A DNA stretch of 64,000 nucleotides from Budorcas taxicolor (taxonomy: Eukaryota > Chordata > Mammalia > Artiodactyla > Bovidae), in NCBI RefSeq assembly GCF_023091745.1, contig NC_068910.1, positions 174,709,170 through 174,773,169 of the forward strand, read 5' to 3'. How positions within the stretch are numbered: the first letter of the stretch is position 1; each line of letters starts with the position of its first letter. The translations under genes and the position numbers were made by a program. The notes beneath the pieces were generated by a model, which was not told where the DNA came from, ran no database searches, and was given only the letters and a program-made list of their open reading frames with translations. Of the stretch, positions 45,261-58,497 are shown one piece after another.

Positions 45261-48200
45261 TTTATGGCATATATCAATGTATTATACAAATCTATGATGA
45301 TGGCTTGTCTATATTCTCTAAACAATGCCTTTTAAAGAACAGAAGTTTTAACTTTGATGAAGTCCAACTTATCAAGTTTTTTTTCTTTATGGATTGTGCT
45401 TTTGGTTTGTTTGTTTTTTTGCTTTTGGGTTTGAATCTTAAGAAATCTTTGCCTAATTCAAGGTCACAAAGATATGGCTCATGTTTTCTCCTAGAAGTTA
45501 TATAATTTTATGTTCTATATTTAGAGCTATGATCTATTTTGAGTTAATATCTCTATATATATTTCACACTATGAATCAAAGTTCATTTTTTTTTTGCATA
45601 TGGGTATACATTTGTTCCACCAATGGTCACAAAAACTGTATGTTCTCTAATGACTTGCTTTGGCACCCATGTAGAAGATCAGTTAACTATACATTTGTGC
45701 CTATTTCTGTATTCTTAATTCTGCTCCATTGATCTATTTGTCTATCTTGAGACTAATTCCACATTGCCTTGATTATTTATAGTTTTATAATAAATCTTGA
45801 AGTCAGGTAGTGACTTTAATCTTTTGGCTCAAAGTTTTTTCAATGTTCTTTTTGTTTTTCTAGGTCCTTTGCATTTCTATATGAATTTCAGAATTATCTT
45901 GTTAATCTCTACATGAAGTTTGCTGTGAGTCTGAATGTGATTGCTTTGAATCTATAAATCCATAAATGTTAACAACATTGAGACTTCTGTTCTCTCCATT
46001 TATTTAGATCCTCTTAATTTATCTCAGCAATGATTTGTAGTTTTTAATATACAGTCTGGCACATTATTTGTCAGATTCATCACTAAGTATTTCATGTGTT
46101 TTGAAATTTTTTTATACATACAGCTTTTTAATTTCAATTGTTCTGTGAAAATATATAGAAATTAATTTGGGGTTTGGATGTTGGTTTTTTTCCTTGCAAC
46201 TTTTTGTCAGACTCATCTATTAGTTCTAGTAACTTCTTTTGTAGGTTCTATAGTTTTCATGTTAGTGGGCATGTCATCTGTGACTACAAAATTTAATTTC
46301 TTCCTTTCCAGTCTGATATTACTTTTTCTTGCCTGACTGTACTGACTAGAACTTTCAGCACAATGAACAGAACTGATGACAGTGGATGTTTTTTTCTTGA
46401 TCTTAATCTTAGGAGGAGAGTATACAGTCTATCATTATTAAGGATGATGTTATCCGTAGGTTTTTGTAGATGCCTTGTATCAATCTGAAGAAGTTCGCCT
46501 CTATTCCTACTTTTCTGAGCTTTTTTTAAAAATTTAGGAAAAAACATTGCATTTTGCCAACTGTTTTGCTTCTGTTGACATAATCATAGTTTTTCTTTTG
46601 AAAGTTTTGAATAACAATAATTGATTTTTGAATGTTAAACCAATTTTGCATCCTTGAGATAAACCCCACACATTCATGATTTCTTTCACTTTTCATGTTG
46701 CTAGATTCAATTTGCTAAATTTTTGTTTAGAATTTTTGCATCTATGCTCATGGCAGATGTTGGTCTGTTAATTTGCTTGTATGTTTTTGTCAGATTTTGG
46801 TATCAAGGTAATACTAGCCTCATGAAATAAGTTAACTATTCCTTCTTCCTTAATTTTGTGAAGAGTTTAAATAGAATTAGTACTATTTCTTCCTTAAATG
46901 CTTGAAAAAACTTCTGGGCCTAAAGTTTACTTTGTAGGAAAAATTTAAACTATAAATTCAGGTTATCTATTTCATTTTAGTGAGCTTTGGAAGTTTGTAT
47001 TTCAAAAAAATGTGTCCATTTTTTCAGAGCAGTCAAAGTTAATGGCATAGTTGAGCAAATGGCTTTGTGGTGCCATTTTTCCAACAGCATTTGCTCACTT
47101 TGTGTCACATTTTGGTAATTCTTGCCAATATTTCAAATTTTTCATGTTTATTATATTTATGATGATCCATGATCAGTGATTTTTGATGCTACTACCAAGA
47201 CTCACTGTAGGCTCAGGTGATAGATAGAATTTTTTAGCAATATTTTTGAATTTAAAAAATAATGGCATAAGGTTGTTTAAAATATATTCCTCTATAAATG
47301 TATTCGGATCTGAAGAACGTAATGTCACTTCTCTCATTTCTGATATTGGTAAACTTTTGTCTTTTCTCTTTTGTCCTGGTGAGTCTGACATGAGGTTTAT
47401 TAATGTTATTGACCTCCTTAAAGAAACTGATTTTTAAACTGATATCCTATATTGTTTTTGTTTCCTATGTCACTGACTTCTGCTCTGATCTTTATTATTT
47501 ACTTTCTTATGTTTATCTTGGGTTCTGTTTGCTCTTCTTTTTCTAACTTCTTAATGTGGAACCTGACTTTTTTCTTTTTTCACATAGACATATATTGCCT
47601 ATTGCCATAAATTTGCCCCCTGATGTTTTGCTTTAGTGATGTTCCACACATTTTGATGTTTTCATTTCCATTTAGTTAAAAAATCTTCATAATTTCCCTT
47701 TTGATATTTTCCTTGACCCATATCTTATTTAGAATTGTTTTATAATTCATAAATATTTGGGGGATTTTCCAGATACTTTTCTGTAATTTATTTCTAAGTC
47801 AATTAAATTGATACCAGGGAATGTAATTTGTATGGTTTGAGTCTTTTAAAATTTCTTTGGTTTTGTTTTATAGTTAAATTATATGGTCTCTCTTGGTGAA
47901 TATTTTATATGCTGTTGGAGAAAAAAGGTGTACTCTGCTTTTGTTGGACAAAATAGGTGAAGTTGATTGACTGTAAAGTTTGTTTTCTATAGCCTGACTA
48001 ATTGTGCTGTGTATGTTTTATCTATTATTGAGAGCTATTGGCCTTTCAAAAATAACTGAATTTGTCTACTTCTCCTTGTAGTTCTGTAAGTATTTACTTA
48101 ATGTACTTTGAAGTTCTCATATTAGATGCACAAACATTTAGGACTGTCATGTCCTTCTGATGAATTGGTTCATTTATCATTATGAAATGAATTTATTTAT

Positions 48201-48311
48201 TCCTGGTAATAGTCTCTGTTCTAAAATCTACCTTGCTTAATATTAATAAACACATTCTAGCTTCTCTTGATTAGTGTCAGCATGGTATATCTTTTTCCAT
48301 TCTTTTATCTT

Positions 48312-48608
48312 ATATAACTTATTATTGATTTATTTGTCTGTGTCAGGTCTTAGTTGCATCATGGGAAATCTTTTGCTGCAGTGCCCAGACTCTCCAGTTG
48401 TGGTGCACGGGCTCAGCAGTTGGGGTGCATGGGCTCAGCAGTTGGGGTGCACGGGCTCAGCAGTTGGGGTGCACAGGCTCAGCAGTTGGGGTGCATGGGC
48501 TTAGTTGCTCCATGGCATGTGGTGTCTTAGTTCCCTGACCAGGGATTGAACCCACATCCCTCATGTTGCAAGGAGGATTCTTAACCACTGGACCACTAGG
48601 GAAGTCCC
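48312..48608 (-). mobile_element. CHR-type SINE, antisense, with internal 22-base repeats
   Basis: Antisense CHR body and head (CCAGGGATTGAACCCACATC, CACTAGGGAAGTCC). ATTCTTTTATCTT before and ATTCTTTTATTTT after are the target duplication with one mismatch. Its body is lengthened by four tandem units at 48411-48498. Confidence 0.88.
48411..48498 (+). repeat. Four tandem 22-base units inside a SINE
   Basis: GCTCAGCAGTTGGGGTGCAT followed by GG, repeated four times with CAT/CAC and GG/AG differences. Confidence 0.93.
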
Positions 48609-48826
48609 TATTCTTTTATTTTTTGCTTTTTGTGTCTTTACTTTTAAAATATATTTCCTGTAGGCATTATACGGCTGAATCTTACTTTCTTATACAATTT
48701 GAAAATCTCTGTCTTTTAAAGCTTAGACAATTTACATTTAATTGAATTGTGACAGAGTAGGATTTAAATCCATTATCTTGCCTATTTGTCCTATCTGTTG
48801 TTTGCTTTGCCTTCTTTGCCTTCTTT

Positions 48827-48951
48827 GGATAGCATCACTGACTCAATGGACATGAATCTGAGCAAACTCTGGGAGACAGTGAAAGACAAGGAAGCCTGGT
48901 GTGCTGCAGTCCATGGGTTGCAAAGAGTTTTAAAGACTGAACAACAACAAC
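48827..48951 (+). mobile_element. Short BovB/BovA 3' fragment
   Basis: ATAGCATCACTGACTCAATG, AAACTCTGGGAGACAGTGAA, GCCTGGTGTGCTGCAGTCCA and an ACAACAACA tail. CCTTCTTTG repeats just before it. Confidence 0.8.
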
Positions 48952-49074
48952 ATATGGCTTATGATTCACTTGCATCTGCTTTGTTGCCATATTAGTTATA
49001 ACTCTCTGTTTAGCTTTATCTAATGGTTGCTCTAGAGTTGATAATGGCTATCTTTAACTCGTCACAGTTGTGGT

Positions 49075-49525
49075 GGGCTAAATAATCGCCTTCAAAGATA
49101 TTCATATTCTAATCCAGAGTCTGTAAATATGGCATAAGGTACTTTGCAGATGTGATTATATTAAGGATCTTCAGATGAGGAGATTATCCTAGTTTATTTG
49201 GGTGTACCCTAAGTATAATTATCAAGGTCTTTATGAGAAAGAGGTAAGAAGGTTAATGTGGAGGGTAAGGGAAGGTGGTGATATGACACTGGAAACACAG
49301 ATTAGATTCATGAGACCACGATCCAAGGAATGCCAGCAGCTTCTAAAAGCTGGAAGGAAAAAGGAATGGGTTCTCCCCTTGGAGTCTCCAGAAAGAGCCA
49401 GCCCTGCTGACATCTTGATTTTAGCCCCTTAACATTCATTTGGACTTCTGACCCCCAGAACTGTATATATTTGTATTGTTTGAAGTTTGTGGTAATTGCT
49501 ACAGCAGCAATAGAAAACTATGCTG
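49075..49525 (+). mobile_element. MaLR (MLT1-type) LTR
   Basis: TGGGCTAAATAATCGCCTTC, ACTTTGCAGATGTGATTATA, TTAAGGATCTTCAGATGAGG, AGATTATCCTAG, CAGCCCTGCTGACATCTTGA, ACCCCCAGAACTGTATATAT and CAGCAGCAATAGAAAACT, in the expected order. Solo, non-coding. Confidence 0.85.
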
Positions 49526-51914
49526 GTTTATTTTCAAGTGTTATTATACAACTTTCAGGTATAAGATTAGAATCTTATAATAGTAAACTTGACAAAATAA
49601 GGAACAGCAGTCAATGGAAATAAAGTAATACTTCACTTGGCTTTCAAAATACCAGTACTATAGGATGGATATGACTGGCTATGTGCTTGTTAGAAGTGGA
49701 AAGGCAACAGAATCCTGGCAATTTGATTCATTTTCTTTCTTTTTTTCTAATTCAGATTCTTTATTAAAGATTAAAAGACATATTAAATGTTAAAATGTAA
49801 ATTATACTGAAGCTCTGTTCTGAAGATTAATATTGAGCAAAACAACTTTTTACTTAAGCCAGGTTTCCTATTGGAAAAGAGATTTTATTGATTAGAAAAT
49901 TCCAGTGAACATTTTCAGTTGGGTGCCTATGAGTACATTAGAAGTTACCTTTACTATAAAATGGATGGTATTGAATATTTGAGGTGCTTGAATTTTAGTC
50001 TCTTGGAGACAGTTATAATTTTGATATCAACAAAAGTAGAATCCATTTCACATACATTCCTCCAATGGACCCAGTACAATGGGTTATATGTGTATCTATC
50101 TGTTTAGAATAAAAACTGTGAAAGGCTAGTAGATTATAGAAGTTAAAATATAGTAAGCCAAAGTTCAAACAATGTTAATGAAGTGATAATCATTCATGAA
50201 ATTGACAAAGAGTTGTGATATTTTCTATGACATTTCCACAAAATATAAGATGTTTTGAGAACTGTTAGAAAATTTATGAACTTGTGTGGGATGATAATTT
50301 TGCTTCATATTATAGCTACAGAAATTAGGACTTTCATATCTCTTTGATTCCTGCTGAGTCTCTGTTCTTGACTCTTCAGTGCAATTCTCTAATGAGACAA
50401 GACAGAAAGAATGATTATACATGATGTTGCAAACACGCTGTCCTTGATTATCATGGGCTGGGCACTGAGTAATGTATACAGAGATGATTATATGTATGAA
50501 AAAGATAATCTTGATACTAAAAATAAAAACACACTTAGATAGTACACTCAAGAAAGAGCTTGCACATTATTCAGGAATATAAAATCATCTTAAGACACTG
50601 AAAAAGAAAAACCACTCTTTGTCTTGAAAGAAACTATGAAGTTTTGACTTTTACTCTAGTAAGACTTTCTGGGAGAAACCTAGAGGATTTTAAGAAATAA
50701 AATATTGTTAGAGGTATATTCATATATTAAAAAGCTGAAAATGTGTAACTATTTTTGAATATCATACAGATATCCAATTTCCTCTTTAGAACCAGTTCTA
50801 GAGAGATTGATGCTTTAGAATAAGAAACAACACAGATTCAGATCCTATATTTGGATTTTACTAAGAATCCAATAAAGAAGATCATCCCTAGAAGCCAGGA
50901 GTCTGAATTGATACTTGGCAAGTCAGAAGCTGACTCGCTAGCAGACAATGAGAGCTTCCAAGTTTTAAATTCTGTGATCAGTGGTTTGGCTGAGATTAAA
51001 TTCATTCCCATTCATCCATACATCCAACCAGCAAATATTTATTGAGTACCCACTATGTATCAGGCACTCTTTCAGGCTTTAGGGATATAGTCATTCTTTC
51101 TTGCCATTTGCTGACACATTAATGCAATTCCCTAATTTTTAGAAGATCCTGAGTGGTAAATGACTACCTAAAGTGACATGATTCACAAGAGGCAGAGCTG
51201 ATTCAAGCTTATACCAGCTTAGGGCTCTCTTCCCTGTAATTTTATCAATACATTTCAAAAACAACATTTGGAGTTCACCTAATAGGAAAATTAGGATCTA
51301 CTCACAATTATTTATTTAAAAAAAAAAACCCTTTAACTTTTAAATTCTTAGACTAAAAAGAAAATGAGAATCTAATTTCATACATATATGCAAAAAGCTA
51401 GATTCCCTTAATTGTAGTTAAAAACATAACTGCAAACAAATGTCAAACCATAATGCCAAATGACAGCTTTAAATTCTGTTTCACAAGTTGTTCTTTTAGC
51501 AATGTCTTCACATTGTCAATCATAGAGATAATTTTGATTTTGCACAAATCCTGCCTCTGTTAAAAGTAGTGTCTGTGATATCATAAGAAGTTTGGCAAGT
51601 CTCTTGTTCTGAAAGCTATTGATAGACAGGAAATCAGAGAAAGAGGTAAGTCTGGGGGAAAATATCAGATAAGATTTGTTATTTTAGAATGATATTACTA
51701 GAACACTTCATTTCATAATGCTTTAAACTAACAGAAGTGCATCCAAAATAAACTACTCCATGGACTAATCTTTACAAGTTTAAGAGTAAAGCAGATAATA
51801 CTGAACTCAACAGATATTTATTGAATATCTAAATCACCAGTGCAGGGTATAAAAATTAATAAGATATGATGCTTTAAGAGATTAACAACCTAAGGAAAGA
51901 TGAAAGAGAAGAAA
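49526..51914. other. Intron sequence, nothing recognised
   Basis: About 2.4 kb of mostly unique AT-rich DNA. CCAGCAAATATTTATTGAGTACC near 51028 (split here only as a marker) looks like an old MIR/L2 end. No exon recognised. Confidence 0.45.
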
Positions 51915-52100
51915 TACTTTCTGGGCACCTGCAACCTACTAGGCATGATACTAGATGCTTTAATTTTTACAAGAAGGTAGCTGTTATTAAAATGCCCATT
52001 TTACAGAAAATGACAATGACCCTTAAAATGGTTAAGCTAGTTGTCCAAACTTGACTGGTCAAGTTGGGATTTAAGTTTATGTTTTCTTAACTTAAAAGTC
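51915..52100 (-). mobile_element. MIR-type SINE, antisense
   Basis: CTTTCTGGGCACCTGCAACC, TACTAGGCATGATACTAGAT, GCCCATTTTACAGAAAATGA and GGTTAAGCTAGTTGTCC. Confidence 0.6.
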
Positions 52101-52604
52101 CATTCTTTTTATATTCAATACTAAGTCACACTACCACGAGGTAACAGAACCCTTGAAACCTTGCTTCCACATACTTTTTTATATTGTTATTGCTTCTAGC
52201 CTTCATGAAAGTATGACAAGCCTCAAAAAAGTAACTAAACACCAAGTTTATCTTCTTACAGAATGTGTTGTGAAATGTTTTTATTCTACTTTTGTTTTGA
52301 AGATATAGTTCTACTTCTGATTTTGCCAAGGCACTACAGAAAGGAAGGCAAAAGTCACCATGTTATATTTATTAAATGAACGAAAGAATCCTGAAAGAGT
52401 GGAGAGGTAGGGTAAGAAAGCAAGGGGAAGGGGAGAGGGGTACTCTGGGATTTACTGCTTTCTGCAGGGCTGGAAGTTCCCTGAAGATTCAGTGTTACAT
52501 GACTGAGAAAGAGAAGCTGACAGAATGGATCCCTTCAGGACAAACGCTAAGAGAACTGTATAAACAGTAGTGGGGGAAACACAGGTTAAAAGCTAGATAC
52601 AACA

Positions 52605-52715
52605 GAGTTTGACTCTGTCTTTGCTAATTATGTTAACCTGAGCAAGACACTTAGCCTTGCTTAGCCTCAGTTTCCTCAAGAGAAAAATGTGGAAAATAAT
52701 ACCTGCTTCAAAAGA
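52605..52715 (+). mobile_element. MIR SINE
   Basis: TTGACTCTGTCTTTGCTAAT, GAGCAAGACACTTAGCCTTG, CCTCAGTTTCCTCAAGAGAA and GGAAAATAATACCTGC. Confidence 0.8.
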
Positions 52716-55013
52716 GAGGGCCGCAACTCTGCTGGCCAGAGTCTTTGTGCAAATTTGAAAATGGCTTTCCCTCTGGGTTGGTGAATTAGAAGAAAAGCTC
52801 CTTCTGAGTGAGACCAGACATACGGACACAGGGCTTGGTGAAGAGGGAATGGCACAGTTATACAAGAAAAATAAGCTCTTTCCTCTGTGGCAAGGGGTAA
52901 GGAGAGCAGAGTTCAGGCTGGTTTTCAGATTCCTGATTCCTTCTAATGAGTACCACACAAAGATGCATCTTGCTTGGGGCTGTGTGAAAACAAAATCATG
53001 TCCACAGAAGCATTCAGAGGGCTCCCCACGACTGTGAAACTTGGGGCTGGTGAGAGAGCTTGAGAGGGAGAAATGGGGGAGGAGAGAAGAAAGAAAAGAA
53101 GGAATAGGGGAAGAGAGAGCCTGGAGAAGCAGATATGTTTAATCAAGGGGTCATGTCATATATAGAACAGGAAACTCCATGAATCTTCTGAAATAATTTG
53201 CCAGGCTTTATGTCTATTTTTCTGAGGTGAGGGTCTATAGCTCTCAATTATAAAAGAGAAAGAGAAGAGGATGAAGAAATTGTGAAAGAAGTTAATGTGT
53301 GTGTGAGAGGGGGAATAAAATCCTTCCCTACAGCCTCAAACATATGCTTTGGGGGGACAGGGTGCAATTAGGTAAATTTCAGTTAAAGTAGGTAAAGAGC
53401 TAGATAGCTTGAGATACAGACAGATATTATTTATTTCACAAAATCATTTACATGCAAGTCAGTTGCACCTAACTTTGGACACAATGAAGCTTTTCCTCCA
53501 ACAACATTCTTCACTAATCTTGTCATATTATTGGCAAATAAATCATAATAATTCTATATTTTTTTCTTGGAATTTACCAAGATAGGGCCTACACAGCTCC
53601 TGGGGATGAAGGTGTACGGTGTGAGCTGTTACAAACAGCTGCATGTCTCAGTGGTACCACTGTAGGCCACACATTACTCGTAAATGAATTTCTCAGTGTT
53701 ATACGTGGGCAGCCTTCAAGTTTAAACACATATGTTCTTCTAAAATGTATTTGTAAGTTGGTTACAGGAAATTCCCAACACATTTTACTATAGCAGCAGT
53801 TTTCCAAAAAGAAGGAATTAGGTCTGCAGGCCAGCCCACAAAACCCTATTTAATCTGTAATACTTTTGAAGTGGTGTCACAAATTCATGTTTCCAGGTTG
53901 AGTTCTGGCCTTGGCCTAAGAGACCTTATAGCCTGGAAGCATAAGAGTCGAGGGCTCTCTTTACACAGAATTTTAAAAACAGCCACACTTTTCTCTGGCA
54001 CTGTTCCTGTGCCATGCCCGGAGGAGACCCCTCTCTCCAGCCCCAGTGTGCCTGTGACCAAGCTGGCCAGACCTTCTCTACCCCAAGCATCTAGGATCTT
54101 GAGGAACTACTTCTCTTCCTTCCAGTGGAGCCTCTTCTCCTAAGGGAGCATCCTCAGCTGAGTGTGGAGGACAAAGCAATACATAATTAATTAGATTTGT
54201 ATTAAGGATGAATTATTTCCTAGTCAACAACTCCTTTCCTGCTTCAAATTCAGAAATTCTGCTGATTTTTTCTAGAGCCAGTTCTGGCTTTTCATATCTT
54301 TTTTCCTCCTCTTCTGAAGCTACATAGCTTATAAGTCTCGCACTTTCCACAATGGTCCCAGTGCAACCATGGCAAATGGCTCTGCTGTGGGGAGAGGAAG
54401 GGAAGGAGGGGCAGTGTGGGGAGAGTGCCTGAATTTGCAAAGCCCACCCTGGCACCCTGAGCAAGCTGGGCTCTGGCCTCTGGAGAGCACATCTTGTGGC
54501 CTGTTGGTTGCTGTCTTTCCAAGGCAGAGGTTTGGGACCTTGCTGTGTGGTAGATTCCCAGGCACCGCCTAGCCCTGCTTAATTAGAATCTCTATGGGTC
54601 TAATCAAATATCTCTATTTTAAGGTTTTTTTTCCTGAGCCCAGCTTCTTTTTCTGGAAGGACTTTCACATCTCCAATTGCTTAAGGATACCTCTATTTAG
54701 AAATTCTACTGGTGCTTCCAACCAGAGCTCCAAGAGCAAATTTGCTCAGTTGAGAGACAGTTAACTGGGGAAAGTGGAGAGAGGAAAGCCAAGTTCATCT
54801 ACGAACCTTAAGGAATATCTGCTGTCACATGATCATAGGAGGGGAAGACAAAGAACCAAAACAGAGACAGGAAAGGGGCAGGATAACAGCTTGCCTATGA
54901 AGTCAAAATCTCGAGGCAGGTTTAGACAGTAATGTCAAAGCCTCTGAAAGGTCATTTGTTCTTAAGGATGTCTTTTTACCCTGGCTCTCCCATCTTCCTC
55001 TGGCTCAACATGG
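52716..55013. other. Intron sequence, nothing recognised
   Basis: Mixed composition with purine-rich stretches (53050-53120, 53250-53320) and a GC-richer part at 54370-54560. Overlapping short frames at 54213-54572 are on both strands and have no splice support. Confidence 0.45.
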
Positions 55014-55724
55014 AGTTAGTTAGTTAGTTAGTTAGTTCAGTTGCTCAGTCGTGTCCGACTCTTTGCGACCCCATGAATCGCAGCATTCCAGGCCTCCCTG
55101 TCCATCACCAACTCCTGGAGTTCACTCAGATTCACGTCCATTGAGTCAGAGATGCCATCCAGCCAGTGATGCCATCCAGCCATCTCATCCTCGGTCATCC
55201 CCTTCTCCTCCTGCCCCCAATCCCTCCCAGCATCAAAGTCTTTTCCAATGAGTCAACTCTTCGCATGAGGTGGCCAAAGTACTGAAGTTTCAGCTTCAGC
55301 AACATTCCTTCCAAAGAACACCCAGGGCTGATCTCCTTCAGAATGGACTGGTTGGATCTCCTTGCAGTCCAAGGGACTCTCAAGAGTCTTCTCCAACACC
55401 ACAGTTCAAAAGCATCAATTCTTCAGCACTCAGCCTTCTTCACAGTCCAACTCTCACATCCATACATGACCACTGGAAAAACCATAGCCTTGACTAGACG
55501 GACCTTAATTGGCAAAGTAATATCTCTGCTTTTGAATATGCTATCTAGGTTGGTCATAACTTTTCTTCCAAGGAGTAAGCATCTTTTAATTTCATGGCTG
55601 CAATCACCATCTGCAGTGATTTTGGAGCCCCCCAAAATAAAGTCTGACACTGTTTCCACTGTTTCCCCATCTATTTCCCAAAGTGATGGGGCCGGATACC
55701 ATGATCTTCGTTTTCTGAATGTTG
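55014..55724 (-). mobile_element. BovB LINE, antisense, 5'-truncated, with (AGTT)n tail
   Basis: Tail of six AGTT units (55014-55037) in place of CAGTT, then the usual 3' region and part of the polymerase C-terminal coding. A short direct duplication of GTGATGCCATCCAGCCA occurs at 55148-55181. Truncated at TTTTCTGAATGTTG. No target duplication found. Confidence 0.92.
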
Positions 55725-55869
55725 TAAGCCCTGGCTATTTGCTCTCATCTGGTTGGTACAGACATTCAAACAATCCAATGGAAACTGGCAGGGGGTTAAA
55801 GATTTTCACTTTTCAAATGTCTCTTAGGCTTAACTATGATCTCAAAACAGTAAAAGACCTGACTTGCTC

Positions 55870-56440
55870 CTACTGCCCATTGCCAATCCCTTCTCCACCC
55901 AGCAGTCAGAGTGATCCTTCCACAGTGTCATTCCTCTGCTTAAATCCCTCCAGTGGTTTCTTTTCATCTCACTGGAATTAATACTTGTACTCCAACAGGC
56001 TTGTGAGGCCCTGCACGACCTGGCCCTCCTCCATGTCCCTCACATCTGCTAGGCTTCGAGTTACACTGCCACTTCTGAGAACTCACCAAGCTCATTTATC
56101 ACTTGTAAAACTCTTCCCTGGCCCTTGGCATGGGAACCTCTACTTATCTTCCTTTATGCATCATTTTGGAAGTTACTTTTACAACCACCCTTTCCAAAGC
56201 AGATATCCATTCTTGCAGTCTCTACTACAACACCCCTTTACTTACTTTTTATCTGTTATCACAATGTATAATTATTCTGGTTAGTTCTCTACTTTATTTA
56301 TTTTGTTACTGTTTGTCTCTCTCATTAGAATGTAAGCTTCAAAGGAAAGGAATGTTTCAGATTCACCACTGTATCCCCAGGGTACAGAGTACCTGGCATA
56401 TAGTAAATGCTCAACAAATAATTGTTAGTTAACCAAATTA
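55870..56440 (+). mobile_element. LINE-2 (L2) 3' end
   Basis: CTCTGCTTAAATCCCTCCAG, GCCCTGCACGACCTGGCCCT, CTCTCTCATTAGAATGTAAG, CACTGTATCCCCAGGGTACA and TACCTGGCATATAGTAAATG, ending CTCAACAAATAATTG. Well-preserved L2 order. Confidence 0.85.
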
Positions 56441-57451
56441 CCCAAAGCAAGTTATTCATCCACCCCACAGATACTTATTGAGTGCATACATGTACCAGAT
56501 TTTGAGGATATAATAAAAGACAAGGCAGACAAAATGTGAAGGAAACCCTGGACAAGGAAAAAAAAGACAGTGCTTATATCTAGGAGTAATCCTGTCATAA
56601 TACAATAACTTACTGGGCTGCAAGCACATATTAATTTTTATTATGTGACAGACATTATGTCAGTGTATTTGGTGCCACTAAACAAAGGAATATCTTGCCT
56701 GCTTTTTGCTAGACTAAAGTATAGAGAATAAAGAAAGAAAAAGAGCAAGAGGGAAAAAAGAGGGGCAGGGAAGAGAGGAAAAGAAGAGGAGAAAATAGTC
56801 CAGTGATGTCTCTATTCTCAGAAAACTTAAAGAAATTATCTTTAACACTTATAATAGAATATAAGGTTAGAGTCATACTAAATTTAAAAAAATGAAAGAA
56901 AACAGCAAATTTGGTATGCTATTTCAAAGCAAACAATGCCCTAAGAAAGCTCTATATTTATTCTAATAATGTTAATCCTGAAAACATTCATGAAACTGCC
57001 ATCTTCAAACTGCTGCCAGAGATAGTTTATTAAGCATACAAAAAAAGAGAAAACATTTTACTTTATTTTTAATCCCCAGTGATATTTCCCAGATTGATTT
57101 CCCATCATTTTCCTTGGACTTGCTTTCACTGGACCTATTGAGATTGTTTTAAATATCAAATTCATTCCTAAAGGTCAAAGATTCATCATACTGAGGATAT
57201 TCTAAAACATGCATACTTAAGCCAATCCTCAGAAAAGAGTTCCAGAAATGTTTGAACAAAGACAGAATCTTCTCAATGACCACAATGAAGGAGACAGAAT
57301 TCATCTGGATAAACGGCTAGATCTAATTAATCTGACATCACTGGAAGTGGGGTATTCTGTACCTTTCATATATAGAGAGTATATAGCTGATTTTAATCTT
57401 TGTGATGCAGTCATCATTATGGCCATCAATTATTAACCCATACTATAAACA
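56441..57451. other. Intron sequence with a purine-rich run
   Basis: A/G-rich stretch at about 56720-56795; otherwise unrecognised. Confidence 0.45.
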
Positions 57452-57673
57452 CGGGATTCCGCAGTGGCTCAGCAGAAAAGAATCCACCTGCAATGGAGGA
57501 GACGTATGTTCAATCCCTGGGGTGGGAAGATCCCCTGGAGGAGGGCCTGGCAACCCACTCCAGTATTCTTGCCTGGAGAATGCCATGGACAGAGGAGACT
57601 GGTGGGCTACAATCCATAGGGTCGCAAAGAGTTGGACATGACTGAAGGGACTGGGCACGACAGCACACACGAG
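57452..57673 (+). mobile_element. Bov-tA SINE
   Basis: CAGTGGCTCAGCAGAAAAGA, TGTTCAATCCCTGGGGTGGG, CCACTCCAGTATTCTTGCCT and GGTCGCAAAGAGTTGGACAT. Exact duplication CTATAAACA at 57443-57451 and 57674-57682. Confidence 0.93.
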
Positions 57674-57682
57674 CTATAAACA

Positions 57683-58486
57683 AAGGGGCACTGAAGATTA
57701 CTGGTATGCGTAGGGGTGCTTGTCTCTGTTGCATATTGGGCCAAACTGCAATGCTTTTAAAGATATTTATTTGCACTTAGTTTTTCTTTCTTCTTATGCA
57801 TGGTCAGTCTTTCAGCTGCTATCACTTCTTGTTACTATTAGTAAGTCTGGCTCTTGCAAATTTCCTGCTTATAAAATTGCTGCTTCTAATATGTACTGGG
57901 ATTAACAATGACAAAATTGTGAAATGGCAGAAGTGGGGGCGGGATGAAGACTCTTAGAACTACAAGACGCAACACCTTAGCAAGAGGCATGTTACTGGTG
58001 TAGCAGGGTGGAGGAATAAATGGTGGGTGGTAATAAGCTCTGCAATTGTTCATCTGACTCAACCAAAGAGAAGTAAATGAATATTATCTCAGGGGAGAGA
58101 AGAGATAAACCTTGTTCCTCTGTGAACTAGACAGAACTCTAGCCTGGAGTAGACAGAGATACAATCCAGGGCATAGTGTTGGTGAGAAGGTTTGGAGACA
58201 ATGAACCTAATTCTAAGGTGCCTGATATCCATTTCCATGGCCTCACTCCCAAACTCCACCTCTGGGAGCAAACAGCTGCCCTCAGAAAGAACGAAAACAA
58301 GATTATAAATCTTCTAAATAGAAAGCAGTCAAATACTCATAAAATAAAACGAATAAAATACAGAAAAAATGAAAAACAAATATCTAATTATGCCTTCTGT
58401 ACACAGAGAATAATACAAGACAAAAATTCTTATCCTCATGAAACTTGTATTCTTATGGAATATGTAAATGGCATAATACCTCCCAT
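57683..58486. other. Intron sequence, unrecognised
   Basis: No repeat or exon recognised. Confidence 0.4.
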
Positions 58487-58497
58487 TAAAGACTCCT

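Larger units (their letters stand above)
44290..48815 (-). mobile_element. Long antisense L1 remnant with two nested CHR SINEs
   Basis: About 4.2 kb of antisense L1: TTTGCTGAGTAATATTTCAT, TGTTTATCCATTCATCTGTT, AATTTCAGAATTATCTTGTT, GATTTGTAGTTTTTAATATA, GATGATGTTATCCGTAGGTT, TTTTGCATCCTTGAGATAAA, TTTGGTATCAAGGTAATACT and TTTATCATTATGAAATGAAT follow the order expected for a reversed L1 3' region and second frame. Interrupted by SINEs at 44901 and about 48312. A decayed polymerase frame is visible on the minus strand near 46547-46293 (KSRNRGELLQIDTRHLQ and VRQEKVISDW). Inactive. Confidence 0.8.

Noticed and set aside
48411..48498. CRISPR-like array or repeat protein
   Set aside because: Units are directly adjacent with no spacers, lie inside a SINE, and the genome is mammalian.
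54213..54572. Overlapping frames on both strands in a GC-richer block
   Set aside because: Open frames in several phases at once are expected from local GC content; no splice sites in matching phase.
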